Source: Magnetominusculus dajiuhuensis
GTDB taxonomy: Bacteria; Nitrospirota; Thermodesulfovibrionia; Thermodesulfovibrionales; Magnetobacteriaceae
Assembly (NCBI RefSeq): GCF_046044395.1
Contig: NZ_JBJUSG010000001.1
Coordinates: forward strand, 37,550 to 101,549
Direction of reading: 5' to 3'
DNA: 64,000 bases
The notes beneath the pieces were generated by a model. It ran no database searches, was not told the DNA's origin, and saw nothing but the letters and a program-made list of their open reading frames with translations. The position numbers and the translations under genes were made by a program. Each line of letters starts with the position of its first letter. The first letter of the stretch is position 1. Shown one piece after another: positions 49,693-59,700 of the stretch.

Positions 49693-50874
49693 ATGAGTAA
49701 GAAGTATGATACGCCGCTGTTGGACGAGTTGGAAAAGGGTGCGTTTCCAAGCTTTGTCAAAGAGATTAAGCGGGCTGCAACGCATTCGGACATGGCCAAC
49801 GACCTGCTCGGCCACACAGAGTTATGTTACAAGGAAAGGGTAACACACTGGAAACACGGCGGCATAGTCGGCGTCAGGGGATACGGCGGTGGTGTTATTG
49901 GAAGGTATTCCGATATACCGGATAAGTTTCCTGGTGTAGCGCATTTCCACACAGTCAGACTGAACAGCCCATCTGGCTTCTATTACAACGCGTCTGCTCT
50001 GAAAGAGTTATGCGATTTATGGGACAAGTATGGAAGCGGCCTGACCAATGTACACGGTTCAACGGGCGACCTCGTGTTTTTGGGGACGAGGACAGAGAAT
50101 TTAGAGCCATTTTTCGCTGAAACATCATCAAGGGGATGGGACCTTGGCGGTTCTGGTTCCGCGTTGAGAACACCTAGCTGTTGTCTGGGCAAGTCCAGGT
50201 GTGAATGGGCAAACATAGACACGATGGCGATAACCAACGACATAACCCAGCACTACCAGGATGAGATGCACAGGCCGGCGTTCCCGTACAAGTTCAAATT
50301 CAAAGTGGCCGGTTGTCCGGTTGACTGTATTGCCTCCATAGCGAGGGCGGACATGTCTATAATCGGCACATGGAAGGGCGACATCCGGATTAATCAGGAT
50401 GAGGTGCTGAAGTATTCCAAGACGATGGACATAAAGGCTGAGATTATTGACATGTGCCCCACAGGGTGTATGCAGTTTGACGGCAAGGCAATGAAGATAG
50501 ACAATTCCAACTGTAACAGGTGTATGCACTGCATAGCGAAGATGACGAAGGCCCTAAGGCCTGGCACGGAGCAAGGCGCGACACTGTTGTTAGGCAGCAA
50601 GGCCCCTATTGTGACGGGCGCTCTGATGTCGTGGGTAATAGTACCATTTATAAAGATGGAGCCACCGTATGAGGAGTTCTACGACCTTATTGACAAGATT
50701 TGGGAATGGTGGGACGAGCACGGTAAGAACCGCGAGAGAATCGGCGAACTGATAGAGAGGTTGTCGTTCCCCAGATTCTTAAAAGATGTAGGCCTTGAGC
50801 CGTCTCCTGCGATGGTCAAAGAGCCAAGGAGAGATCCATTTTTCTTCTGGGCGGAAGAGGATATCGAAAGATAG
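49693..50874 (+). CDS. dsrA: Dissimilatory sulfite reductase alpha subunit
   Basis: A 393-residue subunit. The siroheme/[4Fe-4S] ligands are TPSCCLGKSRCEW (Cys 163, 164, 170) and VAGCPVDC (Cys 208, 212). The inserted ferredoxin domain has CPTGC and CNRCMHC (Cys 255, 259, 274, 277, 280). Together with DsrB it forms the alpha2-beta2 enzyme that reduces sulfite to DsrC-bound trisulfide in the cytoplasm. AAGGAGG precedes the ATG. It is shorter than the about 430 residues of Desulfovibrio DsrA. The reductive direction is suggested by dsrD downstream. DsrC and DsrMKJOP are not in the window. Confidence 0.97.
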   Translation: MSKKYDTPLLDELEKGAFPSFVKEIKRAATHSDMANDLLGHTELCYKERVTHWKHGGIVGVRGYGGGVIGRYSDIPDKFPGVAHFHTVRLNSPSGFYYNASALKELCDLWDKYGSGLTNVHGSTGDLVFLGTRTENLEPFFAETSSRGWDLGGSGSALRTPSCCLGKSRCEWANIDTMAITNDITQHYQDEMHRPAFPYKFKFKVAGCPVDCIASIARADMSIIGTWKGDIRINQDEVLKYSKTMDIKAEIIDMCPTGCMQFDGKAMKIDNSNCNRCMHCIAKMTKALRPGTEQGATLLLGSKAPIVTGALMSWVIVPFIKMEPPYEEFYDLIDKIWEWWDEHGKNRERIGELIERLSFPRFLKDVGLEPSPAMVKEPRRDPFFFWAEEDIER

Positions 50875-50951
50875 TTTTTTTCCCTGCGGAGTTTTGCGGG
50901 TAGTAGAGATAGATTTACATGAAACATTACTAAACGAAGGAGGAATTTATA

Positions 50952-52028
50952 ATGTCAGAGTTACCACAGAGACAGACCGACATAGGTCCGCCGCATTACA
51001 GCAAGTTTTTACACCCCGTGATTGCCAAAAATTATGGCAAATGGAAGTATCACGAGGTGCTGACCCCTGGGACTATGGTACACGTTTCCGAGTCGGGAGA
51101 GAAGATCTATACGGTCAGGATAGCCTCGCCGAGGCTTTTGTCAACCGACACGATAAGGGAGTATTGTGAGATAGCCGAGAAACACTGCGGCGGCCATTTA
51201 CGCTTCACGTCGAGGAATAATGTCGAGTTTTTCGCTGACGAGGAAAGCAAGGTTGCCCCGCTGGTAAAGGCCCTGGAGGCCAAAGGGTTTTTGTTAGGCG
51301 GAATCGGCCCGAGAATCAGTAATGTCGTCCACACGCAGGGCTGGGTTCACTGCCATTCGGCGGCGACCGACGCGTCAGGACTTGTGAAGGCGATAATGGA
51401 CGACTGCAGCGAGTATTTTACAACCAAAGAGCTGCCAAACAAGGTGAGGATAGCCGTTGCGTGTTGTGTTAACATGTGCGGAGCGGTTCACTGTTCTGAC
51501 ATAGCCCTTGTCGGAGTCCACAAGACCCCGCCGAGGATTGACGATGTGAACGTGAAAAACGCCTGTGAGGTTCCATCAACGATAGCGTCGTGTCCGACAA
51601 GCGCGATAAGCCCCAATCCAGCAACCAAGAGCGTGAAGATAAAGCTTGAAAAGTGCATGTACTGCGGCAACTGTTACTCGGTATGCCCGGCGATGCCTAT
51701 CTCCGATGCTAAAAACGACGGAATCGCGATAGTCGTTGGCGGCAAGGTTTCTAATCTCAGGTCAAACCCGACATTCTCGAAGCTCGTTGTTCCCTGGATA
51801 CCAAATAATCCACCTAGGTGGCCGCAGGTTACCGACGCCATAAAGGTAATTCTGAAGGCCTACATAGCCGGCGCGAAGAAGCATGAGAGAGTTGGTGAGT
51901 GGATTGAGAGAATCGGCTGGGAGGGTTTCTTCAGAGAGACCGGATTTGAATTCAAGTATCAGCATATAGACGACTTTACCTTTGCCCGCGAGACGTTTAG
52001 AATGGCGGCAACGTTTAAGTGGACGTAG
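50952..52028 (+). CDS. dsrB: Dissimilatory sulfite reductase beta subunit
   Basis: A 358-residue subunit 77 bp after dsrA, with GAAGGAGG upstream. Visible are the haem-facing GWVHCHSAATDASG, the cluster-binding VACCVNMCGAVHC, CPTSAIS, and a ferredoxin domain CMYCGNCYSVCPAMPI. The conserved RFTSRNNVEFF motif is near residue 85. The active site haem sits with DsrB residues. It is followed by a strong terminator, so dsrAB can be transcribed without dsrD. Confidence 0.97.
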   Translation: MSELPQRQTDIGPPHYSKFLHPVIAKNYGKWKYHEVLTPGTMVHVSESGEKIYTVRIASPRLLSTDTIREYCEIAEKHCGGHLRFTSRNNVEFFADEESKVAPLVKALEAKGFLLGGIGPRISNVVHTQGWVHCHSAATDASGLVKAIMDDCSEYFTTKELPNKVRIAVACCVNMCGAVHCSDIALVGVHKTPPRIDDVNVKNACEVPSTIASCPTSAISPNPATKSVKIKLEKCMYCGNCYSVCPAMPISDAKNDGIAIVVGGKVSNLRSNPTFSKLVVPWIPNNPPRWPQVTDAIKVILKAYIAGAKKHERVGEWIERIGWEGFFRETGFEFKYQHIDDFTFARETFRMAATFKWT

Positions 52029-52040
52029 AAACATAGTGGG

Positions 52041-52072
52041 AAGGGGGAGATTTTAACCTCTCCCCCTTTTTT
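52041..52072 (+). terminator. Rho-independent terminator after dsrB
   Basis: GGGGGAGA, an eight-base loop, TCTCCCCC and six or more T. The stem is perfect (52043-52050 with 52059-52066). Confidence 0.9.
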
Positions 52073-52107
52073 ACTTGTACCCGACAAATCTTGTATAGAG
52101 GTGCTAT

Positions 52108-52323
52108 ATGGAAAAAGAGGAAGTAAAGAAGATAATATACGATTTGGTTGAAGCCTCAACCGGCAAGAAAAAACTGAAGCAGTCCGATATTTTAAAGAAA
52201 GTCTCTGCCGACCATGGCATAGAGAAAGACGAAGTGAAGGCTGCCCTTAGGGACCTGGTTGATGCCGGAACGTTGATATTTACCTATTTTGGTGGAAGTT
52301 TTATAGAAATCCCTCCCAAATAA
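52108..52323 (+). CDS. dsrD: DsrD, sulfite-reductase-associated winged-helix protein
   Basis: A 71-residue protein of the DsrD family: VKKIIYDLVEASTGKKKLKQSD, DEVKAALRDLVDAGTLIFTYFGGSFIEIP. It forms a winged helix and activates DsrAB; its presence marks reductive-type dsr clusters. GAGGTG lies seven bases upstream of the ATG. It is separated from dsrB by a terminator and from dsrN by a second hairpin, so its level could be set apart from dsrAB. Confidence 0.93.
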   Translation: MEKEEVKKIIYDLVEASTGKKKLKQSDILKKVSADHGIEKDEVKAALRDLVDAGTLIFTYFGGSFIEIPPK

Positions 52324-52341
52324 GGCAGGAAGAAAAGCGTA

Positions 52342-52373
52342 GGGGCGAGGAGTCATTCGCCCCGTCACTTTTT
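52342..52373 (+). terminator. Terminator-like hairpin after dsrD
   Basis: GGGGCGA (52342-52348), eight-base loop, TCGCCCC (52357-52363), then GTCAC and five T. Moderate strength. Confidence 0.6.
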
Positions 52374-52444
52374 ACCTTACGGCTGTGCGCTACCCCGACC
52401 TCCCCCCTCCCCTCAAAAAAAAGAATAATAGACGATATGAGACC

Positions 52445-53857
52445 ATGATAAAACCCAAACGTATATTAGACAAGCCCAGAGTGGTTATTGCGGGGCTAAG
52501 GGGCGGTGCAGGCAAGACGACCCTTTCGTTGGGGCTTTTGCGGTTGTGGAAAAATAAAGGCCGCCACGTCATACCGTTTAAAAAAGGTCCGGACTACATA
52601 GACGCCGCGTGGCTTTCAGGGGCCGCAAAGACACACTGCTATAATCTTGATTCATACATAATTGACGAGGGGAAGCTGGTCAATTCCCTTATCAGCCATT
52701 GCGCTGACTCCGACGGGGTATTGATAGAGGGAAACAGGGGATTATTTGACGGTGTTGACGCTAAGGGCACGTTCAGTACGGCGGCGCTTGCGCGCCTGTG
52801 TGCATCGCCTGTAATATTGGTTGTGGATTGTGTTAAGACGGCGGCCACGGTGGGAGTTATAGTAAAGGGTATTGTGGAATTCTCACGGGAACTTATGATA
52901 AAGGGTGTTGTGTTAAATTATATCTCCAATGAGAGGCATGAAAAGGTCATCAGAGAGGCCGTAGAGACCTATGCGGGGGTGGCTGTCGTTGGGGTGCTGA
53001 AAAGAAGCGATACGCCTTTTCAGCAGGAGCGGCATATGGGCCTGATGAGCCGTGATGAGACCGGCGAAGTTGATGCCGTGCTGCAGCGGATGGCCGCGGC
53101 CGTTGGCAGCTCAGTGGACGAAGGGCAAATCTGGCAAATTGCCAATAGCGCCCCGCCCTTAGAGTATGACGTCCCTGAATCAGAGGACGCATTATCTGCG
53201 TGGACATGCCCCTCAACCGTTAAGATCGGAGTTGTACGGGACAGCGCGTTTCAGTTTTATTATCCTGAGAACATTGAGGCATTAGAGACACTTGGTGCTG
53301 AAATTGTGCAACTCAGCGCCCTTGGCAGCGATATGCCGGAGGAGCTTGACGCCCTCTATATCGGCGGTGGATTTCCAGAGACACACGCGTTGTGCCTGTC
53401 TGAGAATAAGCGGTTTTCGGACAAACTAAGGGAGTTGATAGAGGGTGGCCTGCCGGTATATGCGGAGTGCGGGGGGCTGATGTTCCTTGGCAGGGGTATT
53501 TTCTATAATGAGCGCTATTACCCGATGGTGGGCATATTCCCTGTTGATTTTGTTATGCACGAAAAACCGCAGGCACATGGTTATACCATAGTGGAGACGG
53601 TAGGGGAAGGCCCTTATTTCCCAAAAAATGTTATACTCAGGGGGCATGAATTTCACTACTCCAGGGCGGTGAACCTTGAAATGGAAAAACTGAGTTTTAG
53701 GTTTAAGATGAAACGCGGCAGGGGAATTATAGACGGCAGAGACGGTTTATCGTATAAGCGGGTGTTTGCCACATATACGCATTTACACGCCCTGGGGTCT
53801 GCCCTGTGGGCGGAGGGCCTTGTGAGGGCTGCCGCCGATTATAAAGACAGCCGGTAA
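52445..53857 (+). CDS. dsrN: Siroheme amidase DsrN / cobyrinate a,c-diamide synthase-like
   Basis: A 470-residue protein from the ATG at 52445; 20 in-frame codons upstream are low complexity. N-terminal P-loop GLRGGAGKTTLSLGLL, GPDYIDAAW, and a C-terminal glutamine amidotransferase domain with the catalytic Cys in VYAECGGLMFLG and His in RGHEFHYS. CbiA-type enzymes amidate corrin carboxylates, and in dsr clusters this protein amidates siroheme for DsrAB. The position after dsrD supports DsrN. A cobalamin role cannot be excluded on sequence alone. Confidence 0.9.
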   Translation: MIKPKRILDKPRVVIAGLRGGAGKTTLSLGLLRLWKNKGRHVIPFKKGPDYIDAAWLSGAAKTHCYNLDSYIIDEGKLVNSLISHCADSDGVLIEGNRGLFDGVDAKGTFSTAALARLCASPVILVVDCVKTAATVGVIVKGIVEFSRELMIKGVVLNYISNERHEKVIREAVETYAGVAVVGVLKRSDTPFQQERHMGLMSRDETGEVDAVLQRMAAAVGSSVDEGQIWQIANSAPPLEYDVPESEDALSAWTCPSTVKIGVVRDSAFQFYYPENIEALETLGAEIVQLSALGSDMPEELDALYIGGGFPETHALCLSENKRFSDKLRELIEGGLPVYAECGGLMFLGRGIFYNERYYPMVGIFPVDFVMHEKPQAHGYTIVETVGEGPYFPKNVILRGHEFHYSRAVNLEMEKLSFRFKMKRGRGIIDGRDGLSYKRVFATYTHLHALGSALWAEGLVRAAADYKDSR

Positions 53858-53870
53858 GGGGGATTTTTTT

Positions 53871-54560
53871 ATGGCAGAGCAATTTTTGAAGAAGCTAAAA
53901 AAATCTGATTCTAATCTAAGCAAGGTAAAAAGGCAGACAAAGGACTGGCTGCGTGGTATGGCCTACGACGAGGTAATCAAGGGCATCAAAAGAGACAAGA
54001 GATACCTCAGCGCCTTATTATCATTATCATATGACAAGACATCGGAAATATCGTGGCGGGCAATCCACCTCGCTGGCAAGGCAATCGGACAAATAGCGGT
54101 TGACGACTTTGCAGGGGCAAGGGGCCAGATTCAGCGCCTCATCTGGAACGCTACTGACGAATCCGGCACGATACCGTGGACTGTCCCTGAGATAATGGGT
54201 GAGGCTATAAGAGAAAACCCCAGGCCGTTTGAGGATATAGTGCCGATTATCGTAGGTTACTCACACTCTGAGACTGAAGATAATATATTTCTGGCGGGCG
54301 TGCTATATGCCCTTGGCAGGATAGGGGAGGTACACCCGCAGTATATCAGCGACCATGCAAAAGTTGTAGTAAAAGAGGGTCATTCCCATAGGGACCCTGA
54401 GGTTGTGGCAAATGCCATAATAGCGGCAAAGAGGCTTAATATGCCGGGAATTCAACGTCCGCCCCTGCCGCAAACAGAGGACAAGGTACAGGTTTATTAT
54501 AATGATAAACTAATGACAATAACCATAGGAGAACTGGAACTGTTGGTGAAAAATGGATAG
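53871..54560 (+). CDS. HEAT-repeat protein, DVU0298-like
   Basis: A 229-residue helical protein starting 13 bp after dsrN, with a poor ribosome site. Helical pairs of HEAT type are visible (LLSLSYDKTSEISWRAIHLAGKAIGQIA, NIFLAGVLYALGRIGE, DPEVVANAIIAAKRL). Relatives named after Desulfovibrio DVU0298 are common in sulfate reducers and often occur near dsr genes. Exact role is unknown; a scaffold or assembly factor for the sulfite-reductase branch is a possibility. It overlaps murA by 8 bp. Confidence 0.8.
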   Translation: MAEQFLKKLKKSDSNLSKVKRQTKDWLRGMAYDEVIKGIKRDKRYLSALLSLSYDKTSEISWRAIHLAGKAIGQIAVDDFAGARGQIQRLIWNATDESGTIPWTVPEIMGEAIRENPRPFEDIVPIIVGYSHSETEDNIFLAGVLYALGRIGEVHPQYISDHAKVVVKEGHSHRDPEVVANAIIAAKRLNMPGIQRPPLPQTEDKVQVYYNDKLMTITIGELELLVKNG

Positions 54561-55824
54561 ACTAATAATTACAGGGGGCAAGCGGCTTTCTGGAGAGGTG
54601 CAGATAAGCGGGGCAAAAAATGCCGCCCTGCCGCTGATGGCATCTACGATACTGTGTAAGGGAGAGACGGTGCTGTCTAACATACCAAAATTGAAAGACA
54701 TTATGACAATGTCTGAGGTGCTGGCAAACATGGGCGCGGGTATAAGCGTTGTTGAGGGTAACTGCCTGCGAATAAACACCGATTCGCTCATCAACAGAGA
54801 GGCCCCGTATGAGTTGGTCAAGACGATGAGGGCCTCGGTGCTGACGCTTGGGCCGATGGTAGCGCGTTTTGGATGCGCGAAGGTATCACTGCCGGGGGGC
54901 TGCGCAATTGGGGCGCGCCCGATTAATCTTCACCTTATGGGACTTGAGAAGATGGGGGCGAAGATAACCCTGTCGCAGGGCTATGTAGTGGCAAAGGCGA
55001 AGAGGCTCAAAGGCGCTACAATCTACTGCGATATATCCACAGTAACCGGCACAGAGAATTTAATGATGGCCGCGGCGCTGGCAAAGGGCAGGACAATAAT
55101 AGAAAATGCCGCCAGAGAACCAGAGGTTGAGGACCTTGCCAATTCGCTCATCAAAATGGGGGCAAAGATTTCTGGAGCTGGCTCAACCGTTATCGAAATC
55201 GAAGGCGTTGATGAGCTGCGCCCCATTAACTATACAATCATCCCCGACAGAATCGAAACCGGCACATTTATAACAATAGCCGGCATCACAGGCAGCAATA
55301 TTTTAATAAAGAACTCACGCTACGACCACATAGCGGCCATAGCAGAGAAACTCAGAGAAACCGGAATAATTATAACAGAAGAGGGAGACGCCCTGAGGGT
55401 AATCGGCCCTCCAATTGGCACACTCCAACCGGCAGACGTCAGGACAATGCCGTTTCCCGGCTTCCCGACAGACATGCAGGCACAGTTTATCGCCCTTACA
55501 TCTATGGCCTCAGGCACGAGTATCGTAAGAGAGACGATATTTGAAAACAGATACATGCACGTAGCCGAACTAAAACGCATGGGGGCAAACATAGAAATAG
55601 AGGACAACATAGCCACAGTACGCGGCGTACAAAGGCTGCTTGGCGCCCCCGTAATGGCCACTGATTTACGGGCAAGCGCATCGTTGGTCGTAGCGGCCCT
55701 TGCCGCTGAGGGTGAGACAATTATAGACAGGATATACCATCTGGACAGGGGCTACGAGAAAATAGAGGACAAAATCTCTAATCTCGGCGGCGATATACGG
55801 CGCGTCAAGGGCGGCAGGACATAG
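54553..55824 (+). CDS. murA: UDP-N-acetylglucosamine 1-carboxyvinyltransferase
   Basis: A 423-residue enolpyruvyl transferase. It begins MDRLIITGGKRLSGEVQISGAKNA, and the catalytic Cys117 is in LPGGCAIGARPINLHL (Cys, so fosfomycin-sensitive type). The Lys/Asn near the N terminus (GAKNA) and RPINLH are substrate-binding. First committed step of peptidoglycan synthesis. It overlaps the HEAT gene by 8 bp, an unusual operon partner for dsr genes. Confidence 0.96.
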   Translation: MDRLIITGGKRLSGEVQISGAKNAALPLMASTILCKGETVLSNIPKLKDIMTMSEVLANMGAGISVVEGNCLRINTDSLINREAPYELVKTMRASVLTLGPMVARFGCAKVSLPGGCAIGARPINLHLMGLEKMGAKITLSQGYVVAKAKRLKGATIYCDISTVTGTENLMMAAALAKGRTIIENAAREPEVEDLANSLIKMGAKISGAGSTVIEIEGVDELRPINYTIIPDRIETGTFITIAGITGSNILIKNSRYDHIAAIAEKLRETGIIITEEGDALRVIGPPIGTLQPADVRTMPFPGFPTDMQAQFIALTSMASGTSIVRETIFENRYMHVAELKRMGANIEIEDNIATVRGVQRLLGAPVMATDLRASASLVVAALAAEGETIIDRIYHLDRGYEKIEDKISNLGGDIRRVKGGRT

Positions 55825-55838
55825 TAACTAATACCGTC

Positions 55839-56537
55839 ATGCCCGAATTAAAGGACAAGTTGGAATTAAAAGACATCGTCCTTTTAGGGCGTACGTTTGA
55901 CGAGTATTTCAGGGCGTTTAATCTTCAGGACATTGACCTGAAAAACGCGAAAATCCTTGACGCCGCATCAGGAGTGAGTTCTTTCTGCGCCGAGGCCGCC
56001 TTGCAGGGGTTTAATGTTACCGGTTCGGACAGGATATATTCACTTTCGGCCCCCACAATAGAATCGCGATGCGCGCAAGACCTTGAATTGGTAATGGCGC
56101 AAATGCCGGGCGTGTCGCATCTCTACAATTGGGAATATTTTAAAGATGTCGAATCGTTAAAAGCGGCGAGGCAACGGGCGTACAAGCTGTTCGTGGGGGA
56201 TTTTCAAAGGCAGGGCCACCGCCGCTACATTACCTGTGAATATCCCCATACAGACTTTTCCAACAATCAATTTAGCATAACGCTTATCAGCCATTTCCTG
56301 TTTCTCTACGATGGCCGTCTTGATTACGAATTTCACAGAGAGACGATAAAAGAGTGCATGAGGATAACCTCCAAAGAGATTCGAATCTTCCCGATTGTAA
56401 ATCTGGAAGGCGAACAATCCCCTTACGTAGAGAAAATACTGAACGATGAGGCCTTTTTCGATTGCACGAAAGATATACAAGCAGTGGATTATAATTTTAT
56501 AAGGAATGGAAACAGGGTGCTCGTAATTTCTGTCTGA
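55839..56537 (+). CDS. SAM-dependent methyltransferase-like protein
   Basis: A 232-residue protein 14 bp after murA. A nucleotide-binding start is visible (AKILDAASGVSSFCAEAALQGFNVTGSDRIY), close to methyltransferase motif I, and NQFSITLISHFLFLYDGRLDYEFHRETIKECMRITSKEIRIFPIV resembles motifs II/III of class I enzymes. No target can be named. It is the last plus-strand gene before a strand switch. The 198 bp that follow show no clear terminator. Confidence 0.7.
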   Translation: MPELKDKLELKDIVLLGRTFDEYFRAFNLQDIDLKNAKILDAASGVSSFCAEAALQGFNVTGSDRIYSLSAPTIESRCAQDLELVMAQMPGVSHLYNWEYFKDVESLKAARQRAYKLFVGDFQRQGHRRYITCEYPHTDFSNNQFSITLISHFLFLYDGRLDYEFHRETIKECMRITSKEIRIFPIVNLEGEQSPYVEKILNDEAFFDCTKDIQAVDYNFIRNGNRVLVISV

Positions 56538-56735
56538 TTTCAGGGTATCTGTTTGTATTGCGCAATCGAAGGCGCACCATGCTGTGTCGCACCTGACACT
56601 TTTGCGCTCCTTTGCCCGCTGAGTTTTCTTTTTCCTATCGCCCGTACTTGTCCAGCCGTCGCTGAAAAAGGCGAAAGTGTTTGGACGTAAGAGTGAGAAG
56701 TTGGTTGAATCATCAGGGGAGCATCAGAGGCTTAC

Positions 56736-59700
56736 TCATCTTTTACCGGCGAGCCTCAATAGCTCCTTGCGGATGAACTTTGAGTCCGCCCTGCCGTAGC
56801 CGGCACACCCCAGCACATATATGAGTTTTTCTAAATCTCCCTCCGACCAATCTGTCGTGGAGCCGCGCCTCGTAAGCGTACCCTGCACGTATGGGGTATG
56901 GGCGGCAAGGAATTTTTCAAGTATCGCGGTGGCACCCTCATCCCACTGCTGCTCGTTTCTGACGATCAGGTCCCAGTCCAGCACCCAGACCTTGATTGTG
57001 CTGTCGTCGTAGGCGGAGATTGCGTAGCGCCCGTCCATGCTTATTGAGACCGCGTTTACGCCCACTACGTGTCCCTTAAATATCCTCAGGCACTGCCCTG
57101 TTTCGGTGCTCCAAATCCTGAATGTACTGTCGAAACTCCCCGAAATAACATGCTGTGCGTCCGCGGTAAACGCCACTGAGGTTACCCGCGCCGTATGCCC
57201 TTCAAGGTTCATAATGTTGCGTCCCGAGGCAATGTCCCATATTTTTGCGGTCTTATCGTCGCTTCCCGATACGGCATAGCGACCGTTTAAACTTATCGCT
57301 ACGGAATTAACAGGGGCGCTATGGCCGCTAAAAGTACCTAAAAGGCCAAGGAACTCCACAGTGGTCATCTCACATTGTTTTATTACACAGTCCTCGCCCG
57401 CCGACAGCAGCATCCTGTTATCCAGGCTCAGCGCTACCGCAAGGACAGGGGCAGAGTGTTCCTTAAATGTTTTCAGACAACTGCCTGAGAACAAATCCCA
57501 CACCTTGACGGTCTTGTCGTCGCTTCCCGACACGGCAAGTTTGCCATCCGGCGTAATACAAACGGCATTGACCCTTGCTTCGTGTCCTTTGAGTGTCTTA
57601 AGCAGACGCCCCTTTGCGGTCTCCCACAAACGAACTGTCTTGTCGAGGCCGCCCGATAGGGCATAACTGCCGTCAGCGCTCAGACAGACAGATTTTACCC
57701 CTTCAAAGTGCCCCTTGAAGGCCAACGCGGGGCTACTCTGCCGGACTTCCCGTATCCTAAGCGTCTTATCCATGCTGCCGGACAGGATAAAGCGGTTGGC
57801 ATCGTCAATGCAGACAGAGGTCACAGCGCTGTCGTGCCCCTTAAAAGTAAAGGCCTCCCATCCTCCGGCGAGGTTCTTGTGCGGAAACACACTGTAGAGC
57901 CGCGTCCACATGTCAATTGCCTCAACTGTCCTGCTATAGCCCTTTTGAGAGCGTGCCTTTCTGATGTGCCCGGCTGCCTTGACATAATCCAGTGAAGCCA
58001 GCGATTGCCTGGCAAGGGAGAGTTCACTGCTGTATGCCGCCATCGCCGAAAAGGCAGTTTCGCTCTTTAACACCAGAGACAGCATCATCGGGGCGCGGTA
58101 ACTCTCTTTTTCACTCTGAAGATCCCAGAACATGCACTCGTTGCCCATGCCGTTTGAGGCGAAGTACTTGCCGTTTACTGACATATGGACGAAACTTGCC
58201 GGTGTCTGATGCCCCTCAAAGGTGCGCAGACAGCGCTTAGAGGATAAATCCCACAATCGGACTGTCTTGTCCTGCCCCCCGGAGAGGGCATATCGTGAAT
58301 TCCAGCTCAAAACCACGGACAGTACCGGCTCGGCGTGCCCGTATAAGGCCTTTTGATACTGCCGGTTGCGAAAATCCCATAGCCTTAACGTATTGTCCGC
58401 ACAGGCGGCAATAAAATAATTCCCGTCTTTGCTGAGACAACTCGAATTGATTGGACTGTTCTGTTCCTTAAACACATGCAGACATTTCAGCGACTGGACA
58501 TTCCATATCCTCGCTGTGCCGTCAAGGCTGCCCGATATCACGTGCTGCCCGTCGTTGGTAACTGCCACAGATGTAACAGCGCCCCTGTGCCCGGCAAAGG
58601 AACGCAGATAGTTGCCGGAGTTTATATCCCATAGTTTTATCGTCTCATCGGCGCTCCCTGATATGGGATATTTGCCGTCAGGGCTGAGGTATACCGAGGT
58701 TACATCACCCGCGTGCCCCCTGAAATGATAGAGCGTACTGCCAGTGGATATATTCCACACACGTACGGTTTTGTCGTCACTGCCGGATATGGCATATCTG
58801 GCGTCGCTGGTGATGCTGACCGCTAAGACGCCCCCAGTGTGTCCAGACAACGTTTTCACGCACTGGCCGGTTGCCGTATCCCATAACCTGAGCTTTTTGT
58901 CCATACTGCCCGTGAGGGCAATGCGTCCATCGTGGCTTAGACTCACTGATGTTACAGTGGCCATGTGGCCTGTGAAAGTCCTCAACAGCCTTCTTGAGGC
59001 GGGGAGTTCATCCCGTGCTGTGGCCAGTGCGGCAGCCGCCTCTTCTATATTGCCGTATGTGGCGATAATGTTCTCAAGGTAGTTTATGGCCGATATGCAG
59101 TCGCTCCTCTCTAAGTGCACAAGGGCAAGCAGGTACTGCGGCGTCCAGTCGTCGCTGTGTGAACGTTGTACCTCTTCGAGTTCTCTGATGAGTATATCAT
59201 CGGTTATTTTAGCGTTTCTCCAGTTTATTAGGCCAAGGTTATAAGAGGACTGCGGGTGGTGTGGCTGGATTGTTATGGCCTCCTGCCAGAGCTTTTCCGC
59301 CTCCTCGTCTCTGCCTAAATCAAGGAGTGAGACCGCCCTGTTGTTAAGGCTGTCGGCGGTTGCGCTGTTTGACTGAGGCATCAGCCTTGGATACGGAGCT
59401 GAGGTTATTTCCTGATATATCCCGATTAAAGTCTCTGCGATTACCTGCATACTATCAGGGCGTTGCGATGGATTAAGGTTAAGACAGCTCTGCAATAGCC
59501 CGGAAATCTGCGGAGGTATAGGGGGAAGGAAGGCGTGGGGATTTTCGGCCTGGTTGTCAATATGGTAGGCCAGCGCCTCGGCGGCGACCGTGCCGGATGG
59601 CCAGGTCACCTCACCCGTAAACATTGCCAGTATTGACACAGCCCACGACCATACGTCTGTCTTCAATGACAGAGCGCCCCTGTTGGCCTGTTCAGGGGAA

